A stretch of 64,000 nucleotides of DNA from Phycisphaerae bacterium (GCA_022072445.1 JAJVHV010000045.1:1-64000); one strand, 5' to 3'. Positions 29,558 to 38,348 are shown, counted from the first letter of the stretch. Notes: a model not told the origin generated them from the letters alone. Numbers and translations: made by a program.

Positions 29558-30379
29558 GTGGAGATCACGGCGCAGATGGTCAAGGCGCTTCGCGAGAAAA
29601 CCGGACTTCCGATGATGGACTGCAAGCAGGCCATGCAGGAGGCCGGCGGCGACGAAGCCAAGGCGATTGATATCCTCCGCAAGCGCGGACTGGGCCGCGT
29701 CGAGAAGTTGGCCGGCCGCGAAACGTCGCAGGGCCGCGTCGCCTGCCACGTGGATGGCGGCGTGGGTGGCATCGCCGAGGTGCGGTGCGAGACCGCGCCG
29801 GTCGCCAAGACCGACGATTTCCAGGCGTTGTGCACGCAGGTGGCGCGGCATGCCGCGGCCGCGGCGGCGCCGTCGCCGGAGTCGTTGCCGGAGCAACCGT
29901 TCCTGGACGACAAGTCGCGCACGTTCGCCGACTATCTGCTGGAGATCCGCAACCGCCTGCGCGAGAACACGCAGATTCAGCGCGTCGCGAAGCTGAAAGG
30001 CAACGTGGGGTACTACGTGCACCACAACGGCCAGGTCGGCGTGCTGGTCGAAATGAGCACACCCTGCCCGCCGCAGGCCGTCGCCGACGTGTGCATGCAC
30101 ATCGCGGCGATGCGGCCGTCGGCGACGCGTCGTGAGGAAATCGACGCCGGGCTGGTGGCCAAGGAGCGCGCTCTGGCGGCCGAGCAGGTGAAGGGCAAGC
30201 CGGTGAACATCGTGGACAAGATCGTCGACGGCAAGATCAACAAGTGGTTCAGCGAGATTGTGCTGCTGGAGCAGCCCTTCGTGAAGGACGACAAGCAGTC
30301 GGTCGGGCAGTATCTCGGCACGATCGCGCCAGGACTGTCGGTCAACCGCTTCGTGCGCTACGAGGTCGGCGGAGCCTGA
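29558..30379 (+). CDS. tsf: Translation elongation factor Ts
   Basis: A 273-residue EF-Ts, the guanine-nucleotide exchange factor for EF-Tu. The N-terminal UBA-like domain (AQMVKALREKTGLPMMDCKQAM) and the core with TDDF, VEMSTPCPPQAVAD and LEQPFVKDD are diagnostic; TDDF is the EF-Tu contact motif. GTG at 29558 is preceded by AGAAGGGAG. It is the second gene of the rpsB-tsf operon, 132 bp after rpsB, and converges on gatA. Confidence 0.96.
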   Translation: MEITAQMVKALREKTGLPMMDCKQAMQEAGGDEAKAIDILRKRGLGRVEKLAGRETSQGRVACHVDGGVGGIAEVRCETAPVAKTDDFQALCTQVARHAAAAAAPSPESLPEQPFLDDKSRTFADYLLEIRNRLRENTQIQRVAKLKGNVGYYVHHNGQVGVLVEMSTPCPPQAVADVCMHIAAMRPSATRREEIDAGLVAKERALAAEQVKGKPVNIVDKIVDGKINKWFSEIVLLEQPFVKDDKQSVGQYLGTIAPGLSVNRFVRYEVGGA

Positions 30380-30428
30380 CGCTCCGGCGCGGGCAACGCG
30401 CGGTTCGCCCCGCGGGCGGAAACCGGGC

Positions 30429-31889
30429 CTACGCGACGCCGTGCGGCGGACGGCGCGCCCACCAGTCGGTGTTCGCCTCGTAGGCCCGCATGACCCGCAG
30501 CAGGGTGTTTTCGGCAAACGGCGCGGCCAGCAGTTGAAGGCCAATGGGCAGTCCCTGGCGGGAGAACCCGCAGGGCGCCACCAGGCCGGGAATGCCCGCC
30601 AGGTTCGCCGCGATCGTGTAAACGTCGGCCAGGTACATCGCCAGCGGGTCGTCGGATTTCTCGCCAAAGCGGAAGGCGGGCGTGGGCGCGGCGGGGCAAG
30701 CGATCAGGTCGCAGCGCGCCAGCGCCGCGGTGAAATCCCGCTGAATCAGGCGGCGGGCCTTGAGCGCGGTCAGATAGTAGGCATCGTAATACCCGCTGGA
30801 GAGGGCGAACGTGCCGAGCATGATGCGCCGCTTGACCTCCGCGCCGAGGGCCTCGCTGCGCGAGCGCGCGTAAAGCTCGAAGATGTCGGCGGCGGCGGCG
30901 CTGCGATGGCCGTAATGCACGCCGTCATACCGCGCCAGGTTGCTGGACGCCTCGGCCATCGCGATGACGTAGTAGACCGCGATGTTCTGCTGGCTGTGCG
31001 GCAGATCAACCTCGACCACCTGCGCACCAAGCTGGCTCAGCAGCTCGACGGCAGCCATGACCGCCGCACGCACCTCCTCGTCCAAGCCGTCGCCGAAGTA
31101 CTGCCGCGGGAGTCCGATCCGCAGACCGGCAACGTCCGGCGGGGTGTCCGCCGTCAGAGCGATCGGCTCGCCGTCGACGCTGGTGCTGTCGTGCCGGTCG
31201 TGGCCGGCGATGACCGAAAGCAGCAGGGCCGCGTCGGCCACGCTGGTCGCGAGCGGTCCGATCTGATCCAGGCTCGATCCGTAGGCGATCAGACCGTAGC
31301 GCGAGACGCGCCCGTACGTCGGTTTGAGGCCGACAACGCCCGTGAACGACGCGGGCTGACGGATCGAGCCGCCCGTGTCGGAACCCAGCGCCAGCGGGAC
31401 GATTCCGGCGGCGACCGCGGCGGCCGATCCGCCGGAGGAGCCGCCCGGGACGCGCTCGAGGTCCCACGGATTGCGCGTCGGACCGAAAGCGCTGTTCTCG
31501 GTGGATGAGCCCATCGCGAATTCGTCGAGGTTGGTCTTGCCGACGACGACCGCCCCCGCCGCCTCGATCCGCTGGACGACCGTGGCGTCGAAGGGCGAGC
31601 GATGCTGGGCGAGGATCTTCGAGCCGGCCGTGGTGCGGCTGAAGCGCGTGCAGATGTTGTCCTTCAGCGCCATCGGCACGCCCGCCAGCGGACCGACCGG
31701 CTGGCCGGCGGCGACGGCGGCGTCGACCGCCGCGGCACGCGCCAACGCATGGGATTCGGTCGTTTCGAGAAACGCGTGCAGCGGCGGATCGGCGACGTTG
31801 ATGCGGCGGAGCGCCTCGCGGCAGATGTCGACCGCCGAGGCGCGTCGGGCACGGACGTCAGCGGCGATCTGTCGGGCACTGCTCCACAT
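30429..31889 (-). CDS. gatA: Asp-tRNA(Asn)/Glu-tRNA(Gln) amidotransferase subunit A
   Basis: A 486-residue amidase-signature protein, the subunit that frees ammonia from glutamine for GatB. The Ser-cisSer-Lys triad is visible: Lys in ALKDNICT, and the Gly/Ser-rich [14 protein letters not shown] and [14 protein letters not shown]. The ATG at 31889 has AGGCGG seven bases upstream and is preferred; a GTG at 31907 overlapping the gatC stop (GTGA) is an alternative. gatC precedes it directly. gatB is not in the window. Confidence 0.95.
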   Translation of the reverse strand: MWSSARQIAADVRARRASAVDICREALRRINVADPPLHAFLETTESHALARAAAVDAAVAAGQPVGPLAGVPMALKDNICTRFSRTTAGSKILAQHRSPFDATVVQRIEAAGAVVVGKTNLDEFAMGSSTENSAFGPTRNPWDLERVPGGSSGGSAAAVAAGIVPLALGSDTGGSIRQPASFTGVVGLKPTYGRVSRYGLIAYGSSLDQIGPLATSVADAALLLSVIAGHDRHDSTSVDGEPIALTADTPPDVAGLRIGLPRQYFGDGLDEEVRAAVMAAVELLSQLGAQVVEVDLPHSQQNIAVYYVIAMAEASSNLARYDGVHYGHRSAAAADIFELYARSRSEALGAEVKRRIMLGTFALSSGYYDAYYLTALKARRLIQRDFTAALARCDLIACPAAPTPAFRFGEKSDDPLAMYLADVYTIAANLAGIPGLVAPCGFSRQGLPIGLQLLAAPFAENTLLRVMRAYEANTDWWARRPPHGVA

Positions 31890-31903
31890 CGTCGGACCGC
31901 CTT

Positions 31904-32215
31904 TCACGCGCCGCCGGCCTGATCGAGGACGCGTGGTACGCGGAAGAAGCCGGACACGTGCTGGGGCGCGTTGGCGAGAACGCTCGCTACCGGGAGGGAG
32001 TCGGCGGGCTGGTCGTCGCGCAGGACGTTGATGATCGGCAGCGGGTGCGCCAAGGGCTCGACCTGGGCGGTGGGCAAGGCGTTGAGCTGCTGAAAGTACT
32101 CGACGATGTGGGAAAGCTGGACGCTGAGCTGCCCGGCCTCGCCTTCGTGCAGATCGAGGCGCGCGAGCCGCGCGATGCGGTGGACCTGGGCTTCGTCGAT
32201 CAGCACGTGGCTCAT
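31904..32215 (-). CDS. gatC: Asp-tRNA(Asn)/Glu-tRNA(Gln) amidotransferase subunit C
   Basis: A 103-residue GatC, the small subunit that ties GatA to GatB. The family pattern is clear: [16 protein letters not shown], then [33 protein letters not shown] and the terminal [10 protein letters not shown]. The ATG at 32215 fits the N-terminus; upstream open frame is non-family. It lies between rpmB and gatA on the same strand and ends within a few bases of the gatA start. Confidence 0.94.
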   Translation of the reverse strand: MSHVLIDEAQVHRIARLARLDLHEGEAGQLSVQLSHIVEYFQQLNALPTAQVEPLAHPLPIINVLRDDQPADSLPVASVLANAPQHVSGFFRVPRVLDQAGGA

Positions 32216-32303
32216 GCGCGGTTTCGCCGAAGCAGGCCGTACGCCGTTGCGGCGGGCGGTCGGCGGGCTTGCGCGTCGGTCGGACGGGCGCGTGCCGGCC
32301 GGG

Positions 32304-32567
32304 TCACGTGGCCGGTGCGGCCTCCTGGCGCGGCCGGCGGACGGGTTTGACAATCAGGCCCATGCGGATCGCCTTGGCGCTCGCCCGGATGCGGCAGACG
32401 CGGCCGTCGACGATCGCTCGAACCTTCTGGATGTTCGGCTTGAACTTGCGCGGCGCGATGCTGGTGACCTTACGGCCGACGCCGCCCAGGTACTTGGCCT
32501 TTCCGCGGCGGCAGATCTGGCTGCCGAAGACGGTCTTTTTCCCGGTATACGGACAATATCGGCTCAT
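32304..32567 (-). CDS. rpmB: 50S ribosomal protein L28
   Basis: An 87-residue L28, slightly longer than the common 62-78. SRYCPYTGKKTVFGSQI at the start, the RKFKPNIQKVRAIV centre and RIRASAKAIRMG at the end match the family. Cysteines occur near the N-terminus (CPYTG, CRRG), but the second pair of a full zinc knuckle is not evident. It heads the rpmB-gatC-gatA run. The transposable element ends 107 bp upstream of its start, inside what should be its promoter region. Confidence 0.93.
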   Translation of the reverse strand: MSRYCPYTGKKTVFGSQICRRGKAKYLGGVGRKVTSIAPRKFKPNIQKVRAIVDGRVCRIRASAKAIRMGLIVKPVRRPRQEAAPAT

Positions 32568-32667
32568 GCAAACACCTGTGTTCTTTGGGGGCCGGCGGCA
32601 CGACGGGCGGCGGGCCTGCGAATTCTGCATGTTAGCCGCCAAGGGGCCAAGGGGTCAAGGGGTCGAG

Positions 32668-32691
32668 GCCCCCAGGTAGTGTCCTAATTTG
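32668..32691. repeat. Left target duplication and terminal inverted repeat of the element
   Basis: GCCCCCA at 32668-32674 is the left copy of a 7-bp target duplication. GGTAGTGTCCTAATTTG at 32675-32691 is the left inverted repeat, matching the right end over all 17 bases. Confidence 0.92.
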
Positions 32692-32958
32692 GCAGTAGGT
32701 CCGCAACGGTCCACAACCCCGCCGACACGCCCGCCATCATCGCCGGGGTCATGCCTAGGCTACGGTGCAGCCGCACGAAGTTGTACCACCGCGCATCGTG
32801 CGGTCCATGATCGTTTCGCAGTGCGCCCCGACGCGGACCATGAGCCGCATGATCGTGTCGCGGTGAACCCCCGTGATTCGCTCGACGGACCGGATAGACG
32901 AAGCCTCGCAGAGCATGGAGATTACGGCGATCTGCTTCTCGCGCTTCAGGACGTTCAC
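32684..32958 (-). pseudogene. Internally deleted IS1-like transposase remnant
   Basis: Residues from 32958 downwards (MNVLKREKQIAVISMLCEAS, then HRDTIMRLMVRVG) match the N-terminal zinc/helix-turn-helix part of the IS1-family transposases common in planctomycetes. After about 50 residues the frame breaks, and in another frame the protein resumes with WYNFVRLHRSLGMTPAMMAG, the extreme C-terminus. The whole DDE catalytic core is missing, so it cannot be active. Confidence 0.82.
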
Positions 32959-33131
32959 GGTCGCACCCTTGATCTGGGCGCGACGAGCCGTACAATTCGG
33001 TTACTGACCCGTGCGGCTACGTCGCGCGGTTCAAGTCCCGCGTGCGGTTGCACCCGCACACGGGACGCTTTCTAAAACCGGGTCGCCTCGCCGACGGTGG
33101 GTTACAGGCCACGCCCGCGACTCGCGTTATC

Positions 33132-33167
33132 GCCCGGCTGATCGGCGACCGCATTCCTCAGCCGGGC
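33132..33167 (+). other. Stem-loop inside the element
   Basis: GCCCGGCTGA at 33132-33141 pairs perfectly with TCAGCCGGGC at 33158-33167 around a 16-nt loop and is followed by TTAATTCT. It could insulate the cargo gene from transcription entering from the left. The rest of 33005-33228 shows nothing coding. Confidence 0.5.
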
Positions 33168-33228
33168 TTAATTCTCTCCTCACGGCAGACTCCTTTCCGC
33201 CAAGGTTTATACCGGGTATTATGCCGCA

Positions 33229-33318
33229 CTATTGGATTTCAGTCAATATCACAGCAGAGGAAATCTCAGAAAAAATATCCAATAGCGAGTTGACAGGTTC
33301 TGGAACATCGTCGATACT
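33229..33318 (+). promoter_or_regulatory. Cargo-gene promoter with upstream inverted repeat
   Basis: TTGACA at 33290-33295 and GATACT at 33313-33318 are spaced by 17 bp, a near-consensus sigma70 promoter. Just upstream lies an inverted repeat, CTATTGGAT (33229-33237) and ATCCAATAG (33277-33285), whose right arm ends 4 bp before the -35 box. That placement suits an operator or activator site. The cargo gene starts 26 bp past the -10 box, with AAAGGA between them. Confidence 0.65.
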
Positions 33319-33343
33319 GTATCGTGAAAGGACGGTGTTAATC

Positions 33344-34141
33344 ATGGCGAACGCCGCACCGACGAAGCCAGAACCGGAACAGGAGCGAAAGCGCCACCGC
33401 AGTCCGAACTACCCGATTGTCGCGATCGGAACGGCTATCGAGCGGGCGACCAAGCTCTACGAGACAAACAAGTCGCATCCGACCCCGTTGGCCGTGGCCT
33501 GCAAGTTGTGGGAGTACAAGGTCGGCAGCAGCGTAGCAGACCAGAATATCGCCGCGCTGCGAGCCTACGGCCTAGTCACTGTCACGGGCCAGGGCGACAA
33601 GCGGCTGATTGCCGTTTCCGATGATGCCCGCCGGATCATCCTGAACGCGCCTGAACGGGCGAAGATCGTCAAGCGGCTGGCGTTGAATCCGGCTATCTAC
33701 AAAGAGCTGTGGGGTCAGTACGGGGCGTCGATGCCGAACGACGAAACGATCAAGCACTACCTGCTTTTTCGTGAGGCTGGGGCCTTCAACGACGACGTTG
33801 TTGATATGGTTATTGACCGGTTCAAGCAGACAATTCAGTTTGCAAAGCTGACAGAATCTGATATAATCGAGGAGAAGGAGACGGACGCCGAACCCCCGAC
33901 TCACGGCAATTTTGCCGTTCGCCCGTCGGAACAGCCGAAGTTAGAGCGTCCGAAGCCACCTATGGCAGGCACGAATCAGGACGTGTTCACGCTGCAAGAA
34001 GGGCCGGTTGTGCTTCAATGGCCTGCGACTCTGACGCCAGCGGGTTACGAAGACCTGAAGGATTGGTTCGAGTTGGTCCTGCGCAAGATCAAGCGCTCCA
34101 TCGCGCAGCGCGAGTCGCAGGATTCGTCGCCGGCAGAGTGA
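33344..34141 (+). CDS. Transposon cargo protein with winged-helix-like N-terminal domain
   Basis: A 265-residue protein, the only intact gene in the element. The N-terminal 100 residues (RSPNYPIVAIGTAIERATKLYETNK...VADQNIAALRAYGLVT, then a short beta hairpin and SDDARRIIL) look like a winged helix. I recognise the RSPNYP...A..RA..LY pattern from hypothetical proteins scattered in many bacteria, but know no function. The C-terminal third is acidic and Pro-rich, then a short region (QWPATLTPAGYEDLKDWFELVLRKIKRS) that resembles the tail of such regulators. The lower GC content indicates transfer. It may be a regulator or an accessory factor for the element. Confidence 0.75.
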   Translation: MANAAPTKPEPEQERKRHRSPNYPIVAIGTAIERATKLYETNKSHPTPLAVACKLWEYKVGSSVADQNIAALRAYGLVTVTGQGDKRLIAVSDDARRIILNAPERAKIVKRLALNPAIYKELWGQYGASMPNDETIKHYLLFREAGAFNDDVVDMVIDRFKQTIQFAKLTESDIIEEKETDAEPPTHGNFAVRPSEQPKLERPKPPMAGTNQDVFTLQEGPVVLQWPATLTPAGYEDLKDWFELVLRKIKRSIAQRESQDSSPAE

Positions 34142-34177
34142 GACACAATCCCCAACCGCCCGCATGTGCAAGCGGTT

Positions 34178-34201
34178 CAAATTAGGACACTACCGCCCCC
34201 A
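34178..34201. repeat. Right terminal inverted repeat and target duplication of the element
   Basis: CAAATTAGGACACTACC at 34178-34194 is the exact inverse of the left end. GCCCCCA at 34195-34201 is the second copy of the target duplication. Confidence 0.92.
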
Positions 34202-34251
34202 GTGATCAGCTCACCGAAAGGCGACCACGCGCTGAGGAGCGACGTGCGGGG

Positions 34252-34325
34252 CCCTGTCTCTCTCCCCTTGTTGTTCCTTTGTTTTCTTGTCCCCTTGTTC
34301 CCGTGTCCCTCGGCCCCTCGGCCAC
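34252..34325. repeat. Pyrimidine-rich low-complexity tract
   Basis: A CT-rich stretch with repeated CCTTGTTCC-like words, followed by GGCCCCTCGGCC. A purine-rich counterpart (AAGGGGTCAAGGGGTC) lies on the far side of the element at 32641-32664. The two may be one low-complexity locus that the element split. Confidence 0.6.
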
Positions 34326-34437
34326 ATGTTTCATCGCCGCCCGCGGCCGGCGTGCTTGCGTGCGACGCGCGTGCGGCGCTACAATTTCCGCGCGTGAAAA
34401 ATTTCACAAGACGGTTCCCTGCAAGGGACTCCAGCGC

Positions 34438-35190
34438 ATGAGCGAGCCTGTCGCCGGTTGGTTTGAGAAGAACGAGTTTCTGCTGCGCCGCCTGCATTCG
34501 CTGTCGGGTGTCATCCCGATCGGCGTGTTTCTCTTCGAGCACTTGCTGACCAACTCGATGGCCTTCTTCGGCCGCGAGAAATTCAACGAGCACGTGCACT
34601 GGCTGCACAACCTGCCCTACCTGACGCTGCTCGAACTCTTCGGCATCATGCTGCCGATCGCCTTCCACGCCATCTACGGCGTCTCGATCGCCCTGCGCGC
34701 CAAGCCCAACGCGGCCGAATACCCCTACTTCGACAACTGGCGCTACACGCTGCAACGCGTCACCGGATACGTCGCTTTCGTCTTCATCATCCTGCACCTG
34801 GCGCACTTCCGCTTCGCGCACTGGTTCGGCGGCGAGCCTTACGTCGGCACCGCCGACCCGTTCGAGCTGACGCGACAGGGCTTCCTGGCCGGCGCGCTGC
34901 CGACCCCGGTGATCGCCCTGTTTTACGCCATCGGAACGCTCGCCAGCGTCTATCACCTGTGCAACGGTCTGACGACGTTCTGCATCACGTGGGGCATCAC
35001 GGTCGGCGACGTGGCGCGAAAGCGCGCCGGCCTGGCGTTCGGCGGATTGGGGTTGATTCTGGTCGCGTGGGGCATGATGTCGCTGCGGGCGCTCGCGAGC
35101 CTCGAGCCGGACCTAACGCGCGGAGCGACCCCCGCGGCGCATGCGTCGTCCGTGCCGCCGTCGACGCCCGCGCATGGCGCCACGCCCTGA
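34438..35190 (+). CDS. sdhC: Succinate dehydrogenase cytochrome b subunit
   Basis: A 250-residue diheme cytochrome b subunit of the type found in the Bacteroidetes/Bacillus-like succinate dehydrogenases and fumarate reductases. It has five transmembrane helices and conserved heme-ligand histidines in RRLHSLSG, FHAIYG, ILHLAHF and SVYHLCNG. It anchors the complex in the cytoplasmic membrane and passes electrons to quinone. AAGGGA precedes the ATG at 34438. The last 30 residues are an Ala/Pro/Ser-rich tail. sdhA is on the same strand but 1.1 kb away, with unrelated genes between. Confidence 0.9.
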   Translation: MSEPVAGWFEKNEFLLRRLHSLSGVIPIGVFLFEHLLTNSMAFFGREKFNEHVHWLHNLPYLTLLELFGIMLPIAFHAIYGVSIALRAKPNAAEYPYFDNWRYTLQRVTGYVAFVFIILHLAHFRFAHWFGGEPYVGTADPFELTRQGFLAGALPTPVIALFYAIGTLASVYHLCNGLTTFCITWGITVGDVARKRAGLAFGGLGLILVAWGMMSLRALASLEPDLTRGATPAAHASSVPPSTPAHGATP

Positions 35191-35293
35191 CGCTGTCTCG
35201 CGGCGCGATGATACGGTCTCCGAGCGAGCGCGGCCGCCGCCCAGAGCAGCGCGTTTCGTTGAACGACCGGGCGCAGCCCATTAGGATAAGTCG

Positions 35294-35536
35294 ATGAGCG
35301 CCGAGTCCATCCGCGAGCTCCTCGAGCGTGAGCCGTTTCACCCATTTCGCATCCGCGCCAGCAGCGGCATGGCTTACGATGTGCGCAATCCCGGCTTGGT
35401 CGTCCTGATGAAGTCGCAGGTGCTGGTGGCGGAGCCGAAATCCGATCGCTATGCGCTCATTCCGTTCCTGCACGTCGCCGGTGTGGAGTTGATGGCCAAC
35501 GGCCGCCCGCGGTCCCGCGCGCGGCGGAGCAAGTAG
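35294..35536 (+). CDS. Small conserved hypothetical protein
   Basis: An 80-residue protein. SIRELLEREPFHPFRIRASSGMAYDVRNPGLVVL followed by a basic tail matches a small family often seen in planctomycetes, of unknown function, predicted as a compact beta-rich domain. Start at ATG 35294. It lies between sdhC and the Uma2 gene. Confidence 0.72.
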   Translation: MSAESIRELLEREPFHPFRIRASSGMAYDVRNPGLVVLMKSQVLVAEPKSDRYALIPFLHVAGVELMANGRPRSRARRSK

Positions 35537-35583
35537 GCGGCTCGGATGCCCTACCGCTGACCGACCAATAAACCGCCCAAGTT

Positions 35584-36141
35584 TCAGACAGGAAGGACGT
35601 CGGCCAGATCAAGCGTCGGCCGCGGAATCGCCGCTGGAGCAATGCTGGCGGTGCGGCCGAGTTCCTGCGCGCTGCCGTAGCGCCCGCCCGACGGCCCGCG
35701 ATGGACGATGAGCCGGCGGCGCACAAGATCGAACACCCAGTATTCTTGGATGCCGGCGCGGGCGTAGAGCTCCAGTTTGGGACCGAGATCGAATTCCACG
35801 GTCGCATCGGCCACTTCGATGAGAAGCAGCACATCCGGCGTGGTGGGATGGTGGTTGCGGTAGAGGTCGGCTCGCGGACGAGCGAGCACCAGATCGGGCT
35901 GCGGCTCGGAATGCTCATCCAGGCAAATCGGGCTCTGCACCCGGCAAAGCGCCAGCGCTTCCACGTGCGACTGGAAGAATCGATCAAGCGCAAAGACGAC
36001 CGCCGCGTGGCGCGGGCCAAGCGGACTCATCAGTGTCACTGCTCCGTCCAGCAGCTCGACACGCTCGATCCCGGCGTCCGCCATGCGGTGGTAGGCGTCG
36101 CGGGAAAAACGCATTCTTGTCGGTGTCACAACACGAGTCAT
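35584..36141 (-). CDS. Uma2 family (DUF820) putative nuclease
   Basis: A 185-residue protein of the Uma2/DUF820 family, which has a PD-(D/E)XK nuclease fold. The core is visible: a glycine/glutamate loop (RVELLDGAVTLMSP), the catalytic Asp in PQPDLVLARP, then LLIEVADATVEFDLGPKLELYARAGIQEYWVFD, where the E-x-x and K occupy the expected places. Family members are expanded in cyanobacteria and planctomycetes, and their role is unproven. The ATG at 36141 is preferred; one at 36153 is possible. It is encoded opposite to the sdh genes between sdhC and sdhA. Confidence 0.85.
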   Translation of the reverse strand: MTRVVTPTRMRFSRDAYHRMADAGIERVELLDGAVTLMSPLGPRHAAVVFALDRFFQSHVEALALCRVQSPICLDEHSEPQPDLVLARPRADLYRNHHPTTPDVLLLIEVADATVEFDLGPKLELYARAGIQEYWVFDLVRRRLIVHRGPSGGRYGSAQELGRTASIAPAAIPRPTLDLADVLPV

Positions 36142-36330
36142 CGTCCTTATCATAACAAGATCGTCCGGCCGGCGCGACTCCGCCAGGCTCTCGATCGCGC
36201 TGCCGACATTGGACGTTCCGCCCGCACGCGGTAAGCTGATCGCGCTTCGCGAACGCGCCGTGGCGGTGCCGCTTTGGGCGGCCGGGAGCGGCGAGGATGG
36301 CGAAGCGCCCAGCGCACCAGAGACCAGCAC

Positions 36331-38334
36331 ATGAGCAATCAGCGTGTCGTCGTTGTTGGGGGCGGGTTGGCCGGCCTTTCGGCCGTCATGAAGCTCGCCG
36401 AAGAAGGCACCCCGGTCGACCTGATCAGCATGGTCCCGGTCAAACGCAGCCACAGCGTCTGCGCCCAGGGCGGAATCAACTGCTGCAACAAATTCACGCG
36501 CGGCCAGGGCGACACCGAGTGGAATCACTTCGACGACACGGCCTACGGCGGCGAGTTCCTCAACAACCAGCCGCCCATCAAGGAAATGTGCGACTGGGCC
36601 CCACGCATCATCGACCTCTGCGACCGCCTCGGCGTGCCCTTCAACCGCTCGGACGAGGGAAACCTGGCGGTGCGGCGCTTCGGCGGGACGCTCTTCAAGC
36701 GCACCGTCTACGCCGGCGCCTCCACCGGCCAGCAGCTCCTGTACGCGCTGGATGAACAGGTCCGGCGCTGGGAGGCCGAGGGCCTGGTCCGCAAGTACGA
36801 GTTCTGGGAGTTCCTCGGGCTGGTGCTCGACGAGAGCGGCGTGTGCCGCGGCTGCGTCGCCCAGGACATGTTCAGCATGGAAATTCGCGCCTTTCCGGCC
36901 GACGCCGTCGTGCTCGCGACGGGCGGTTGCGGGCTGATCTACGGCAAATCGACGATGTCGATGGTCTGCACCGGCGGGGCCAACGCGCGGGCCTACACCG
37001 CCGGCGCGTTTTATGCCAACGGCGAGTTTGTGCAGGTGCACCCCACCGCGATCCCCGGCGCCGACAAGCTGCGCCTGATCAGCGAGGCGGCCCGCGGCGA
37101 GGCGGGCAGAGTCTGGGTGCCGCGCAAGCCGGGAGACACGCGCCCGCCGCTGGCGATCCCCGAGGAAGAGCGCTGGTACTTTCTCGAGGAGAAATATCCG
37201 AAGTACAAGAACCTCGTCCCGCGCGACATCGCGACGCGCGAAATCTTCGCCACCTGCAAATCCGGCTTCAGCGTCGATCCCCACACCTACTCCGTCTACC
37301 TCGATCTCACCGAAAGCGCCACCGGCGTGAAGCGCGAGGTGCTCGAGAAGAAACTCGGCGCCATCCTCGAGATCTACGAGAAATTCGTCGGCACCGACCC
37401 GCTGCATGAGCCGATGAAGATCTTTCCCGCCGTGCACTACAGCATGGGCGGCCTCTGGGTGGATTTCGAGAAGGACGAGCGCACCGGCGGGCTCAAGATC
37501 GATTCGCCGCGCAACCAGCACACCAGCATCGAGGGGCTGTTCTCCATCGGCGAAGGCGACTACCAGTATCACGGGGCGAACCGCCTGGGCGCCAACTCGC
37601 TGCTGAGCTGCATCTTCGCCGGGCTGATCGTCGGCTATGGCATGAAGAGCTGGCTGAGCAGCCTGCCGGGGGGCGGGGCCGGAAAGGTCGCGTCGAGCGT
37701 CTTCGAGCGCGAGGTGAATCGCCACAAGCAGGCATACGAGGCGCTGCTGAAGCGCGACGGGAAGGAGAATCCCTACCTGATCCACCGCGAGCTGGGTGAG
37801 ATCATGACGCGCAACGTCACGGTGGTGCGGACGAACGCCGACCTGCGGGCGACGCTCGACAAGCTGGGCGAGTTCGAGGAGCGCTACACGCGCGCCGGCT
37901 TGTCCGATACGTCAAACTGGACCAACCAGAACCTGAGCTTCACACGCGCCCTGGGCGACATGCTCATCCTGGCCCGCGTCATCACCGACGGCGCGCTGCG
38001 CCGCGACGAGTGCCGCGGAGCGCATTACAAGCCCGAGTTCGAGATTCCCGCACCCAGCGCCGACGAGCCGGCCGAGCTCAAGCGCCAGGCGACCGAGTGG
38101 TGCCGGAAATACGCCGCCCAGAACGAAAAGTGGCTCAAGACCACGCTCGCCCGCCACACGCCCAACGGCCCGGCGTTCGATTACGAGCCCGTCGACGTCA
38201 GCCTCATCCCGCCGCGCCCGCGCACCTACGGCATGAAAGGCGCCGGCATCATCGACCAGGTCTGGAAAGAAATGTTCAGCGCGCCCGCCGCGAAGTCAGG
38301 CGGTAGGGCCGCCCGCGCTGCCGCCACGTCCTAA
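36331..38334 (+). CDS. sdhA: Succinate dehydrogenase/fumarate reductase flavoprotein subunit
   Basis: A 667-residue flavoprotein that oxidises succinate to fumarate with covalently bound FAD. The FAD-binding VVVVGGGLAGLSAVMKLAEEG is at the N-terminus, HSVCAQGGIN contains the His for FAD attachment, and VQVHPTAIPG and RGEAGRVWV mark the dicarboxylate site. FSIGEGDYQYHGANRLGANSLLSCIF closes the family pattern. The long form without a split matches the type paired with the cytochrome b above. The ATG at 36331 follows CCAGCAC; the ribosome-binding site is weak. sdhB does not follow. Confidence 0.93.
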   Translation: MSNQRVVVVGGGLAGLSAVMKLAEEGTPVDLISMVPVKRSHSVCAQGGINCCNKFTRGQGDTEWNHFDDTAYGGEFLNNQPPIKEMCDWAPRIIDLCDRLGVPFNRSDEGNLAVRRFGGTLFKRTVYAGASTGQQLLYALDEQVRRWEAEGLVRKYEFWEFLGLVLDESGVCRGCVAQDMFSMEIRAFPADAVVLATGGCGLIYGKSTMSMVCTGGANARAYTAGAFYANGEFVQVHPTAIPGADKLRLISEAARGEAGRVWVPRKPGDTRPPLAIPEEERWYFLEEKYPKYKNLVPRDIATREIFATCKSGFSVDPHTYSVYLDLTESATGVKREVLEKKLGAILEIYEKFVGTDPLHEPMKIFPAVHYSMGGLWVDFEKDERTGGLKIDSPRNQHTSIEGLFSIGEGDYQYHGANRLGANSLLSCIFAGLIVGYGMKSWLSSLPGGGAGKVASSVFEREVNRHKQAYEALLKRDGKENPYLIHRELGEIMTRNVTVVRTNADLRATLDKLGEFEERYTRAGLSDTSNWTNQNLSFTRALGDMLILARVITDGALRRDECRGAHYKPEFEIPAPSADEPAELKRQATEWCRKYAAQNEKWLKTTLARHTPNGPAFDYEPVDVSLIPPRPRTYGMKGAGIIDQVWKEMFSAPAAKSGGRAARAAATS

Positions 38335-38348
38335 GAACGGCCATCACC

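Larger units (their letters stand above)
32675..34194. mobile_element. Non-autonomous IS1-like transposable element carrying a cargo gene
   Basis: A 1,520-bp element is bounded by perfect 17-bp inverted repeats (GGTAGTGTCCTAATTTG) and a perfect 7-bp target duplication (GCCCCCA). It carries an internally deleted IS1-like transposase on the minus strand at the left, and one intact gene with its own promoter on the plus strand at the right. The right half is visibly less GC-rich than the surrounding chromosome. The intact ends suggest recent movement, presumably by a transposase supplied elsewhere. It inserted into low-complexity DNA upstream of rpmB. Confidence 0.9.

Noticed and set aside
33020-33065. 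tRNA-like T-loop (GGTTCAAGTCC) inside the transposable element
   Set aside because: The T stem does not pair at position 51:63, and no acceptor, D or anticodon arm can be formed around it.
35584-37785. A 733-codon minus-strand frame that would fuse to the Uma2 protein
   Set aside because: The upper two thirds are antisense to sdhA; only the last 185 codons match Uma2.
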